DNA from: an uncultured bacterium
Lineage (GTDB): Bacteria; Cyanobacteriota; Vampirovibrionia; Gastranaerophilales; Gastranaerophilaceae
Reading direction: 5' to 3'
Length of the DNA: 16,842 nucleotides
Assembly (NCBI GenBank): GCA_900551675.1
Contig: URXH01000037.1
Span: forward strand, 1 to 16,842
Shown: piece after piece, positions 6,649 through 14,305 of the stretch
Layout: each line of letters starts with the position of its first letter
How positions within the stretch are numbered: the first letter of the stretch is position 1
The notes under the pieces: generated by a model
Databases searched by the model: none
What the model saw: the letters and a program-made list of their open reading frames with translations, nothing else
Told to the model about the DNA's origin: nothing
Program-made: the position numbers and the translations under genes

Positions 6649-7923
6649 TTACAAAGTTATAGAGTTAAATAATTTATCAAATTCGGGGAAAGATATGTCT
6701 ACCCATTCAAAACCATTAATTGAGATTGGTTTATCGCAAATCAATCCTGCGGCATACAAACTCATTGCAAGCCTGTGATCATGGTAAGTTTCGATTTCAA
6801 CCCCGCCTTTTAAGGATTTTTTACCGTTAATTATAAATCCGTCAGAAGTTTCTTCAATATCTGCGCCGATTTTTTTCAATTCAGTAACTACTGCTTTAAT
6901 TCTATCTGATTCTTTGTTGCGTAAATCTTGAGCGTCTTTAATTATTGTGGTGCCTTCTGCCTGTGTTGCCAGAACTGCTATTACCGGCAATTCATCTATA
7001 AGACGCGGAATTATTTCTCCTTCTATGGTGCAGGCCTTTAAATCGGAATAGGAGATTTGAATATCTCCTGTAATTTCGCCGGAAACAGTTTTTTTATCAA
7101 GAATTTCAATGTTTCCGCCCATTTTTTCGGCAACTTCAAGTATACCTGTTCTTGTAGGGTTTAATCCGACATTTTTTAATATAATTTTTGAATTTGGTAC
7201 AATTAATCCTGCAGCAATAAAATAGGCGGCAGAAGATACGTCTCCGCAAACTTCTATTATGCGCGGTTCAAGCACTGATTTTTCAATTGTTACAGTATTT
7301 TTATCAATGTTTATATTCGCCCCCATATATTTGAGCATAATTTCTGTATGATTGCGTGAAATATAGGGTTCCATAAAGCTGGTTTTCCCGTCTGCATTTA
7401 AACCTGCAAGCAGAACGCACGATTTAACCTGAGCGGAGGCAAGTTTTGACACATAATCTATTGCGTGTAAATTTTTTCCGTAAATATTCAACGGGGCTTT
7501 AAAATCATTTGATTTAATCTCTGCTCCCATCAGCGATAACGGCTCAATAACCCGTCTCATAGGTCGTTTAGAAAGGCTTTTATCCCCTATTAAAGTTGTA
7601 TTAAAATTTTGTCCGGCAAGAATTCCTGATATTAACCGCATTGTTGTTCCTGAATTCCCGCAGTCAAGCGATGATGAGGGGGCAGATAATTTACCGTTTG
7701 AATTGATAATTAACAAATCGTTTTTAAATTCAGCATCAATTCCGAGCGCTATGCATACATTCAGCGAAGATAAGGGATCCTGCCCTTTTGAAAAATTTTT
7801 AATAACAGATTTACCATTAGCAAGAGATGCAAACATAACTGCTCTGTGTGAAATTGATTTATCAGCGGGGATCGTAACTGAGCCTTTTAAACCGTTAGTT
7901 ATTTTATGTACAATTTTTTGCAT
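6649..7923 (-). CDS. aroA: 3-phosphoshikimate 1-carboxyvinyltransferase (EPSP synthase)
   Basis: Transfers enolpyruvate from PEP to shikimate-3-phosphate in the shikimate pathway, in the cytoplasm. 424 residues, the normal length. Seen: PADKSISHR (19-27, with catalytic Lys22 and Arg27), LDCGNSGTTMRL (86-97), KRPMRRVIEPL (119-129), the acidic residue in PRLIDELPV, DLRNKESDRI and DHRLAMSL. All substrate-binding motifs appear intact. The GNSGT loop keeps the Gly that is replaced by Ala in the well-known glyphosate-tolerant CP4 enzyme. No other aro gene is adjacent. The ATG has no Shine-Dalgarno; TAAAAT lies exactly 6 nt upstream, so the mRNA may be leaderless. It is divergent from the tRNA gene. 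Confidence 0.96.
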   Translation of the reverse strand: MQKIVHKITNGLKGSVTIPADKSISHRAVMFASLANGKSVIKNFSKGQDPLSSLNVCIALGIDAEFKNDLLIINSNGKLSAPSSSLDCGNSGTTMRLISGILAGQNFNTTLIGDKSLSKRPMRRVIEPLSLMGAEIKSNDFKAPLNIYGKNLHAIDYVSKLASAQVKSCVLLAGLNADGKTSFMEPYISRNHTEIMLKYMGANINIDKNTVTIEKSVLEPRIIEVCGDVSSAAYFIAAGLIVPNSKIILKNVGLNPTRTGILEVAEKMGGNIEILDKKTVSGEITGDIQISYSDLKACTIEGEIIPRLIDELPVIAVLATQAEGTTIIKDAQDLRNKESDRIKAVVTELKKIGADIEETSDGFIINGKKSLKGGVEIETYHDHRLAMSLYAAGLICDKPISINGFEWVDISFPEFDKLFNSITL

Positions 7924-7929
7924 AAAATA

Positions 7930-7959
7930 ATTTTAGCATGAAATAAATGTTTGTGCTAA
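7930..7959 (-). promoter_or_regulatory. Candidate aroA promoter, leaderless spacing
   Basis: Minus strand TTAGCA (7959-7954), 18-nt spacer, TAAAAT (7935-7930), then 6 nt to the ATG at 7923. The -35 matches four of six bases. Confidence 0.4.
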
Positions 7960-7992
7960 TATAAAATTACTCAATTGAACACAATTTGAGCA

Positions 7993-7998
7993 TATAAT
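7993..7998 (+). promoter_or_regulatory. -10 box of tRNA-Ser
   Basis: TATAAT ends 11 nt before the first base of the tRNA. No good -35 sits at standard spacing; TTGAAC at 7975-7980 is too close (12 nt). Confidence 0.5.
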
Positions 7999-8009
7999 AT
8001 TTAAACCAA

Positions 8010-8096
8010 AGAGGGGTGTCCGAGCGGTTTAAGGTGCAATCTTGGAAAGGTTGTGTGGGAGCAATTCCACCGTGGGTTCGAATCCCATCCCCTCTG
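8010..8096 (+). tRNA. tRNA-Ser (anticodon GGA)
   Basis: An 87-nt type II tRNA. The acceptor stem is AGAGGGG (8010-8016) with CCCCTCT (8089-8095), and the discriminator is G8096. The D arm holds CCGAGCGG. The anticodon stem is 8037-8041 with 8049-8053, and loop TTGGAAA places GGA at 8044-8046, reading UCC/UCU. The long variable arm is GTGGGA/TTCCAC, and the T arm has the TTCGAAT loop. CCA is not encoded: TTTTT follows directly. Confidence 0.96.
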
Positions 8097-8105
8097 TTTT
8101 TGAAA

Positions 8106-8558
8106 ATGTATACAATGAAAGTATCACATAAAATATTAAACAGGCAGACGGCATTCAGGGGCTGGGAAACTAATGACCTTTTAAAAGGCAAGTTATTAAA
8201 TAATGAAAAAGAATTAACTGCTCTTTCAGAAGAGACCAAATTTGATATTCGCACAACTAAATGCAAAGATAATAAATATTTACCTGGACATGATGTGTAT
8301 TTTACTGTTTCGTCAAAAAAAGTTGCAAACTTGAATTATTATGCAACTGATTGCTTGATTATTGAGAAAGATATACCTCAGGATAAACTTTCTAAAAGTT
8401 TATTTCAATCTGCGGAAAAATCAGTAGGAAAACTTTACGGAAAACTTGCGCAACTTAAAGTTATGGAAGATACGGTCGAAAATCATCTTGTTTCTGATTC
8501 GATAAGTAAAAAATTCGCAAATCTCTTTAAAAAACTTTTACAAATTTTTAGAAAATAG
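8106..8558 (+). CDS. Small hypothetical protein downstream of tRNA-Ser
   Basis: 150 residues from the ATG at 8106; an in-frame ATG at 8115 gives 147. The open frame continues upstream through the tRNA, but those 30 codons are tRNA sequence and are excluded. The product has no signal peptide or membrane segment. The start is basic (KVSHKILNRQTAFRGWE), the middle predicts beta strands (GHDVYFTV, NLNYYATDCLIIEKD), and the end is helical and Lys-rich (SKKFANLFKKLLQIF). I do not recognise a family. It begins 10 nt after the tRNA 3' end with no terminator and no Shine-Dalgarno, so it is probably co-transcribed with the tRNA and freed by tRNA processing. The GNAT gene follows 22 bp later. Confidence 0.65.
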   Translation: MYTMKVSHKILNRQTAFRGWETNDLLKGKLLNNEKELTALSEETKFDIRTTKCKDNKYLPGHDVYFTVSSKKVANLNYYATDCLIIEKDIPQDKLSKSLFQSAEKSVGKLYGKLAQLKVMEDTVENHLVSDSISKKFANLFKKLLQIFRK

Positions 8559-8568
8559 TAAATTTATA

Positions 8569-8574
8569 TATAAT
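8569..8574 (+). promoter_or_regulatory. Candidate -10 of the GNAT gene, leaderless spacing
   Basis: TATAAT followed by 6 nt and the ATG at 8581. A weak TTTTTA lies 18 nt upstream (8545-8550). There is no Shine-Dalgarno between the box and the ATG. Confidence 0.45.
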
Positions 8575-8580
8575 AATTTA

Positions 8581-9105
8581 ATGGATAATACTTTTGCGGA
8601 AACGGAAAGATTAATATTAAGGCAGATGTCTGAAAAAGATTTTTCTGATATTGCGGAAATGCTTAAAAATCCTAATGTTATGTATGCCTGGGAGTATGTT
8701 TTTGATGATATTGATGTTCTGAAATGGATTAAAAAAAATCGAGAATATTATAAAAAATACGGACTCGGCTATTTTCTTGCAATTGATAAACAAATATCAC
8801 AGGTAGTCGGACAGATTGCTTTGATGCCAGATATAGTTCACGGTATTGAATGTTATGAAATAGGTTATATTTTAAAAGAAAGATTTTGGCATAGAGGTTA
8901 TGCTTTTGAAGGTGCAAATGTAATGATAAATTATGCATTTAATAATTTAAAATTAAAAAGTGTAATTTTTGAAATCCGTCCTGAAAATCATTCCTCCCGA
9001 AAAGTTGCCGAAAAATGCGGGGCTGTTGTAACAGGCGACTTTGTCAAAAATGTCCGCGGAAAGAATATGAAACATTTGATTTATTGCCTAAACAGTTTTA
9101 AATAA
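8581..9105 (+). CDS. GNAT family N-acetyltransferase (RimJ/RimL-like)
   Basis: 174 residues, one GNAT domain of the RimJ/RimL (Acetyltransf_3) type. Seen: the start ETERLILRQMSEKDF, the central strand YEIGYILKERFWHRGYAFEG, where RGYAFEG is the acetyl-CoA pyrophosphate loop, and the C-terminal RPENHSSRKVAEKCG. RimJ/L proteins acetylate ribosomal protein N-termini, but most paralogues of this type have other or unknown amine substrates, including small molecules, so the target is open. It lies 22 bp downstream of the small hypothetical gene and may also have its own leaderless promoter. Codon use matches its neighbours. Confidence 0.88.
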   Translation: MDNTFAETERLILRQMSEKDFSDIAEMLKNPNVMYAWEYVFDDIDVLKWIKKNREYYKKYGLGYFLAIDKQISQVVGQIALMPDIVHGIECYEIGYILKERFWHRGYAFEGANVMINYAFNNLKLKSVIFEIRPENHSSRKVAEKCGAVVTGDFVKNVRGKNMKHLIYCLNSFK

Positions 9106-9150
9106 AATAAATAATTATTTAAAGATAAGAGTGTTGATATTTTTTTTATT

Positions 9151-10728
9151 TTAATTGTAATATGTGATATTCAGCCATATATCTTTATAAAGTATATATA
9201 AATTTTTTAAGTGGCGTTTAGTGTTTTTGATATCACAACGTTTATTACAGAGTTTTTTCTCTAAATTTTTCCCCTTTTGTTTTAGTTTTTCTAATTTTAA
9301 TTGTAATTCTTTTATTTCGGAATCTTTTTTTTCTTTTCGCAATTGTTTTAAACTTGTTTTTACTTGTTTTATTTCTAAATTATTTTGAACAAGTTTAGAA
9401 TCTATTATCTTCGCTTCTTCTTTTTTGTTATCAATCAAAATTTTTGTTGTTTTTATTTTAGTTCTGGTATTATTTATTTTTGATCTCAGATATTTTATAT
9501 ATTTGCTTATGTCAACATTTATTTTATTTTTTGTAGTTTTTTTCAAGGTCTTTTTTAATTTTTGGGGGTATCTATTATATAGCTTTGGTAAACATCCTTT
9601 TTTTATCAGTTTAATAATTTGATCCAGTTGTTTTTGTATATTATCTATAAAATTAGGAAAATATTCCATTAAAATCGGGTAAGGAATGCTTGCTCTTTCC
9701 CGATTACAATTTTGACACATATAAATCCCGTTCGAGATCGATTTTTTACCTTTATTTGATGCCGGTACAATATGTTCATAACTTGATAAAATATTGTCTA
9801 AAATTGATTTTAAAATATCTCTATCAGATTTTCCAAACATTGATACTATAATCTCATTTCCATTTCTTTCCATAAGGGGCAGATTTTTAATCTGTTTTTT
9901 TATTTGTAAAGATAATTTTTTGTCTTGAAGGTTCTCCAGAAAGTTTTTATACAAGGTGTCCAGCATAATTGATTTTGTAATATTAGGGAAATGATGGAGT
10001 TTAGTTATCCTTTCAGCTTCTTGATTAAGATTTAACAATTCAATTCGCTCTTCCGGAAGCAATCTTTCGGAAAGGTTATTGAATTTTTGAAATTCTTTAA
10101 GGTTGGTTTTTATAAATTGTTTTCTGGTTTTTATTTGAAGTTTTGTATGATGCTCAATTACTTCTTTCTTACTAAAAATCTCTGCAAAAGTGCTTTTCGG
10201 ATACATTAATGAATAAAGTTTCATATAATCTAAACAATCCTTATATTTATATGGTATTTTGTCTCTATATTTATATAATTTATTCATTACCTGTGAGGAT
10301 GGGCGCATAAAATTTCTGGAAAGTTCAACAATTTCCTCTGCTTTTTTTACGGAAGCTGATTCCAGCTGCGTGATTTGCACTTTGTTTTGCTTATTTTCAA
10401 TAAGGCTTGCTAAAGATGTTCTTGGATTGTTTTGAGAAATATTTAATAAAAATTTGAATACAGGGGAATTTCTATATTCATCAAATTCCTTTCTTTGCAA
10501 TACTTTTTGAGAGCTTTCACACATTTTATCTATAAATTTATATTCTTCCGGTCTGCTCATCATTTGATTTCCGCATTTTGCGCACGTAAGTTTTGGAATA
10601 TCACGGATATCTTTAAAATAATTTTTCGGAACTCCGGCGGCGAAGGAAGGCTGAGAATTATTGTATTTTGGCGTAAATAATTTTAATAACATATTTTTTT
10701 TAAAACTTGTAAAAAATTTTTTTGTCAT
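9151..10728 (-). CDS. Large HNH-like zinc protein with C-terminal coiled coil
   Basis: 525 residues, very Lys/Asn-rich and AT-rich. C49-AKC52 near the N-terminus is one half of a possible zinc site. Residues 317-345 (YEHIVPAS, then SNG, then C338-QNC341-NRERAS) resemble an HNH nuclease core: the EH..P and N residues are present, and a CxxC pair replaces part of the usual end. The region between (60-310) is helical with no known motif. Residues about 405-510 are Lys/Leu/Glu-rich and predicted coiled coil. No signal peptide is evident. Possible roles are a DNA/RNA nuclease, a toxin-like effector or a structural zinc protein; I cannot choose. Its neighbours give no help: it converges with the GNAT gene and diverges from the acyltransferase. 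Confidence 0.65.
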   Translation of the reverse strand: MTKKFFTSFKKNMLLKLFTPKYNNSQPSFAAGVPKNYFKDIRDIPKLTCAKCGNQMMSRPEEYKFIDKMCESSQKVLQRKEFDEYRNSPVFKFLLNISQNNPRTSLASLIENKQNKVQITQLESASVKKAEEIVELSRNFMRPSSQVMNKLYKYRDKIPYKYKDCLDYMKLYSLMYPKSTFAEIFSKKEVIEHHTKLQIKTRKQFIKTNLKEFQKFNNLSERLLPEERIELLNLNQEAERITKLHHFPNITKSIMLDTLYKNFLENLQDKKLSLQIKKQIKNLPLMERNGNEIIVSMFGKSDRDILKSILDNILSSYEHIVPASNKGKKSISNGIYMCQNCNRERASIPYPILMEYFPNFIDNIQKQLDQIIKLIKKGCLPKLYNRYPQKLKKTLKKTTKNKINVDISKYIKYLRSKINNTRTKIKTTKILIDNKKEEAKIIDSKLVQNNLEIKQVKTSLKQLRKEKKDSEIKELQLKLEKLKQKGKNLEKKLCNKRCDIKNTKRHLKNLYILYKDIWLNITYYN

Positions 10729-10835
10729 TTTTATTTTGTAATTTTGTCTAATATTATTAGAAATATTTTAATAGTATGGCTATGCAAAAATAAGAAAAAA
10801 TCTTATATAATTTTTTAGGAAACTAATATTTATGT

Positions 10836-10841
10836 TATGAT
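10836..10841 (+). promoter_or_regulatory. Candidate -10 of the acyltransferase gene, leaderless spacing
   Basis: TATGAT followed by 6 nt and the ATG at 10848. TTTTTA (10812-10817) lies 18 nt upstream, the same arrangement as before the GNAT gene. No Shine-Dalgarno is present. Confidence 0.45.
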
Positions 10842-10847
10842 TTTTGT

Positions 10848-11936
10848 ATGGACAAATTATTTTCAAATGAAATGAATGTGCTGAAAGCTCTTGCAATTTT
10901 GCTTGTTGTATCAGGACATTTAGAATTTTCACTTCTCGGGATTTTCCCTCCTTATTCTTTTCAGCTCGCGTTATTTTTCTTTATATCCGGCTGTTTGTTT
11001 AAGGACAAGTATTTGACTGATGTTGCAACATTTGTTGAAAGAAGAATAAAAAGTCTTCTTGTCCCGTATTTCTGGTACAACCTGTTTTATATGCTTGTTA
11101 CAATCTTGATTGCAAAGCTGACAGGCAAATTCTGGGGGATGCCTTTGAGTTTTAAAAACTTTTTTATAACACCGTTTTTAAACGGACATCAGTTTGATCT
11201 TTCCTGTCCTCTTTGGTTTGTAACCCAGTTATTCATGACTATGATAACATTTTTGTTTGTGTTTAGAGGATTGAATGCTGTTACAAAAAACAGGTTTGTT
11301 CATCTTGGATTTTTTACTCTGCTCGGGCTTCTTGCAATCCCGTTTTCTAAGATTTTTCCCCTAACTCCTTTAATGCTTATTGTTATAAGAACAATGTTTT
11401 CAATGTTTTTTGTATATCTCGGGTATTTTTATACGCATTATATAAAAGATAATTACAATATTTTCACTCCGAAATGGTTCGGGGCGGTATTTGTTCTTCA
11501 GTCGATTTTATGGATGTTTAACAGAGATTACGATCCTGAGCACGGTATCGGTTTGAGCTATGTTATTGTGTGGGCAAGATTTGATGATCAGTTAATAGTC
11601 CCGATAATTACTGCATTAACAGGTATCTGGGCATCATTATTTACCGTAAAAATCCTTTATCCCTACGTAAAAGATATAAAATTTATCCAGGATACGGGCA
11701 ATGTAACCTATCATATTATGGCAAACCATCTGCTAGTAATGTATATAATTACCGCTATATTTCTGCATATAAACGGAATTCCGATATCAGAGCGTGCAAA
11801 CCATGATATTTACTGGATTTATAACCCTGTTCAGACAACATATCTGTATTTTGTGATAACAATGGTTGTTACAACTTACATAGGTGTATTGCAGAAAAAG
11901 GTTTATAATTGGATTACAAAGCCGTTTAAAGATTAA
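10848..11936 (+). CDS. Acyltransferase 3 family membrane protein (sugar O-acetylase type)
   Basis: 362 residues with about ten hydrophobic segments. The start NVLKALAILLVVSGHLEF carries the conserved His24 of the Acyltransferase_3/OafA family, followed by the FFFISGCLF and RRIKSLLVPYFWYNL segments typical of these enzymes. Members move acetyl or acyl groups onto cell-surface sugars such as O-antigen, capsule or exopolysaccharide at the inner membrane. Overall it looks closest to the fucose 4-O-acetylase-like branch (inference from pattern only). There is no SGNH extension. It is transcribed alone, convergent with the GH13 gene, with no clear terminator after the stop. Confidence 0.88.
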   Translation: MDKLFSNEMNVLKALAILLVVSGHLEFSLLGIFPPYSFQLALFFFISGCLFKDKYLTDVATFVERRIKSLLVPYFWYNLFYMLVTILIAKLTGKFWGMPLSFKNFFITPFLNGHQFDLSCPLWFVTQLFMTMITFLFVFRGLNAVTKNRFVHLGFFTLLGLLAIPFSKIFPLTPLMLIVIRTMFSMFFVYLGYFYTHYIKDNYNIFTPKWFGAVFVLQSILWMFNRDYDPEHGIGLSYVIVWARFDDQLIVPIITALTGIWASLFTVKILYPYVKDIKFIQDTGNVTYHIMANHLLVMYIITAIFLHINGIPISERANHDIYWIYNPVQTTYLYFVITMVVTTYIGVLQKKVYNWITKPFKD

Positions 11937-11946
11937 TCTCAGACAC

Positions 11947-11975
11947 TTGACAAATAATATATAATTGTCTATAAA
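11947..11975 (+). promoter_or_regulatory. Orphan promoter between convergent genes
   Basis: TTGACA (11947-11952), 17-nt spacer, TATAAA (11970-11975). It starts 11 bp after the acyltransferase stop codon and points toward the 3' end of the GH13 gene, with no plus-strand gene downstream. Confidence 0.5.
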
Positions 11976-11981
11976 TGCTAT

Positions 11982-12108
11982 ATGATAATTAGCCAGCGGT
12001 AAGCTATTGTGTAATGTAATACCTTATCAAAATCGCAGTACCTGCATTTAAACGAGTTTAGTATGAGTAATTAAATTTTATGTAAAGCCTGTGTGTCGGG
12101 TGCCGCTG
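11982..12108 (+). ncRNA. Possible small RNA from the orphan promoter
   Basis: About 125 bp of noncoding sequence after the orphan promoter. It contains an 11-bp stem (11998-12008 with 12018-12028, one C/C mismatch, one G-U) and a short TAAAC/GTTTA hairpin near 12049-12060. No T-run terminator is visible, so the 3' end is unknown and the RNA may run antisense into the GH13 gene. It matches no RNA family I can recognise. Confidence 0.2.
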
Positions 12109-14151
12109 CTACATTTTGAGCCAGAGAGCATCGTAGGCATTTAGTCTTACAGTGAGTTCTTTATTCTCAACGCTTGCTCGAACCATTTTGTCTGTCAAAA
12201 GGTTTTTCAGATAAATATCTTTTTCCTTTTTGCCGAAGTTATCGTCTGTGAAAATTACTGTAGCTTTTATTTTTTTGTTTGACAGATTGTTTATTACGAC
12301 AACTCTATCTGTGTCTGTAGCTCTGACATAGGCAAAGACTTCAGGGGATTTAGTTTTAAGTTCAACGAAAGAACCTCTTGTTATTACAGGGTACTGTTTT
12401 CTAACTTTAATCAATTGTTTTACCCGTTCATAAACTCTGTTGTTATATGTTCCTTTGTGATTCACGGCATCTTCAAAAGTTTTTTGAGTTATGGGGCCTC
12501 TGTTTATGTCGCGGCTGTCAAAGTAGCTAAGCATTTTGACTTTGTTTTTAACATCTTTATCTTTTTTCTGTTTTGCTTCTCTGAGTTTTGCGCTTTTATC
12601 GGCGTTTGCAAAGTTGTTTTGAATACCGATTTCATCTCCGTAGTAAATGATTGGAATACCGGGCAATGACATAAGAATGGAAAATGCCATACCTATTCTG
12701 TCAGGGTTGTTGTCTAAAAAGTTTGCCATTCTTCCTGATATTCCGAAGCCCTTTCTAAAAGATGCACCTTTTGGGGCTAAATCTTCAAAGAGAATTTCTC
12801 TTGTTTTTTCGTTCACCATTTCAAGCGTAAGTTCATCGTGAACTCTTAAAAATATTGCCCATGAAGCTGACTGAGGAATTTGCGGAGTTTGCTTGTAAGC
12901 TTTCCAGAAGTAACTGTTATCTGCTGTTACAAGTGAAGCCCAGATTGCAGGCATATATGGGAAATGGTATGCTATCTGCACTTCATCGGTTCTTGTTAAT
13001 TCTTTTTCTTCGCCTTTTATGGTTTCTTTAATTTTTCTCTCTGATCCGAAATAGGGGAGGATTTTATTTGGCATCTGGCAGGCTTCTGCCTGAATAACGG
13101 AACGGGGTGCCACGGCCTGAATAAATGCACTCAGAATTTTAATAATTCTGTGGGTTTCCTCTAAATTTTCGGCATTTGTACCGTCTTCTTTTATAAGGTA
13201 CGGAATAGCATCCATTCTGAAAATGTCTACGCCCTGATTTGCCCAGAATGCGATGGTTTCAAGGTTGTAGTATAAAACTTTCGGGTTTTTCCAGTTAATA
13301 TCAAGCTGGAACGGATAGAATGTGTGGTAAAAATAGTAATCTTTTTTATTAATGGTAACTTTTCTATAGTTATTTTCGGTAATTTCGGGGAAGATAATTC
13401 TTCTTTTTGAAATTTTGCCGTTTGGTTCTTTGTATTCTGCTACCCAGCCGAGTTTTGGATCTTTGTATTTTGTGTATTCAGGCATTTGATTTCTCACAAC
13501 AAAGTAGTCAATCTTTGATGTATCGCCCTTTAGCGCTGATTGAAACCACTCGTGCTGGTCGGAAAAGTGGTTCAGAACTAAGTCAGCCTTGATTTTAAAT
13601 CCTTTTTGTCTTGCTGATGATATAAATTTTTGAAATTCAAACATGCCGCCGAGATCTTGTCTTATGCCTCTGGGGTTTCTGATATCAAACCCCGCATCTT
13701 CCATCGGAGAATCAACAAACGGAAGGATATAAATTGTTGTTACGCCGAGAGTTTTAAGATAATCGAGCATTTGAATATCATCTTTAAAGGTATTTGTTTT
13801 ATCAGGATTTTTTACGCCGAAGTGATTGGCGTAAAACATATATATTACTTCATCTTTATACCAGTCGGAAGGCCTTTTCAAATCTTCTTCTATTAATGCG
13901 GAGGATCTTTCTTCTTTTGCTTTTTTAGCTATTGCAAGAATATTTGAGTATATTGCTTCAACATTTTCCTGTCCGTAAACTTTTGCGAGCGATGTTTTTA
14001 TTTCTTTTTCAAGCTTTAAAGGAATAATTGCATTTTCTTCAGCCTGTATTGTTTCTTTTTGCATAGAATTTTCTATTACCGCATAAGAAGCGCCTGCTGT
14101 TGAATTAAATATAAGAAGTGAAACCAGTAATATTGCCAGTAACTTTCTCAT
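12109..14151 (-). CDS. Secreted GH13 alpha-amylase-superfamily enzyme, trehalose synthase-like
   Basis: 680 residues. Residues 1-24 are a signal peptide (LLAILLVSLLIF, cleavage near ASYA). The TIM barrel starts at about 98 (WYKDEVIYMFYANHF). GH13 regions: I, D190-LVLNH195-FSDQHEWF; II, FRM-D314 (nucleophile); III, QAE356 (acid/base); IV, LRVH438-D439-ELTLEM. The stretches NHFSDQHEWFQ, DAIPYLIKEDGTNAENLEETH and HDELTLEM closely follow trehalose synthase (maltose-trehalose isomerase, TreS). Unlike typical TreS it is exported, has Val437 where family IV normally has Asn, and lacks the usual TPMQW segment, showing SYFDSRDINRGP there. A C-terminal beta domain begins near 600. It probably acts on alpha-glucans or maltose outside the cytoplasmic membrane. 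GGGAGG precedes the ATG. Exact specificity is open. Confidence 0.85.
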   Translation of the reverse strand: MRKLLAILLVSLLIFNSTAGASYAVIENSMQKETIQAEENAIIPLKLEKEIKTSLAKVYGQENVEAIYSNILAIAKKAKEERSSALIEEDLKRPSDWYKDEVIYMFYANHFGVKNPDKTNTFKDDIQMLDYLKTLGVTTIYILPFVDSPMEDAGFDIRNPRGIRQDLGGMFEFQKFISSARQKGFKIKADLVLNHFSDQHEWFQSALKGDTSKIDYFVVRNQMPEYTKYKDPKLGWVAEYKEPNGKISKRRIIFPEITENNYRKVTINKKDYYFYHTFYPFQLDINWKNPKVLYYNLETIAFWANQGVDIFRMDAIPYLIKEDGTNAENLEETHRIIKILSAFIQAVAPRSVIQAEACQMPNKILPYFGSERKIKETIKGEEKELTRTDEVQIAYHFPYMPAIWASLVTADNSYFWKAYKQTPQIPQSASWAIFLRVHDELTLEMVNEKTREILFEDLAPKGASFRKGFGISGRMANFLDNNPDRIGMAFSILMSLPGIPIIYYGDEIGIQNNFANADKSAKLREAKQKKDKDVKNKVKMLSYFDSRDINRGPITQKTFEDAVNHKGTYNNRVYERVKQLIKVRKQYPVITRGSFVELKTKSPEVFAYVRATDTDRVVVINNLSNKKIKATVIFTDDNFGKKEKDIYLKNLLTDKMVRASVENKELTVRLNAYDALWLKM

Positions 14152-14305
14152 AATAAATGCCTCCCTTATTAATTATTTCTCTTATTCTAGCATCAGAGTA
14201 ATTATACACAATTATCAAATCAGCTAATGTAACAAAATCATTATATTATAAAAGTTATATACTGTAAGGTAATTTTGTAATCTTTGTAGTTTTGTTACAA
14301 AAAAA
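14152..14305. promoter_or_regulatory. Upstream region of the GH13 gene with inverted repeat
   Basis: Noncoding, 154 bp. Minus-strand TATAAT (14206-14201) is a likely -10 for the GH13 gene, though no good -35 is spaced from it. TGTAACAAAA (14228-14237) and its exact inverse TTTTGTTACA (14290-14299) lie 52 bp apart. They could be paired operator sites upstream of the promoter. Confidence 0.35.

Noticed and set aside
8016..8105. Open frame running through tRNA-Ser into the small hypothetical gene
   Set aside because: The first 30 codons are the tRNA itself; the real start is the ATG at 8106 or 8115.
12094..12111. TCGGGTG...GCTAC near the GH13 stop as another copy of the 63-bp repeat
   Set aside because: It shares only two short blocks with the repeat and has lost the hairpin, so similarity by chance cannot be excluded.
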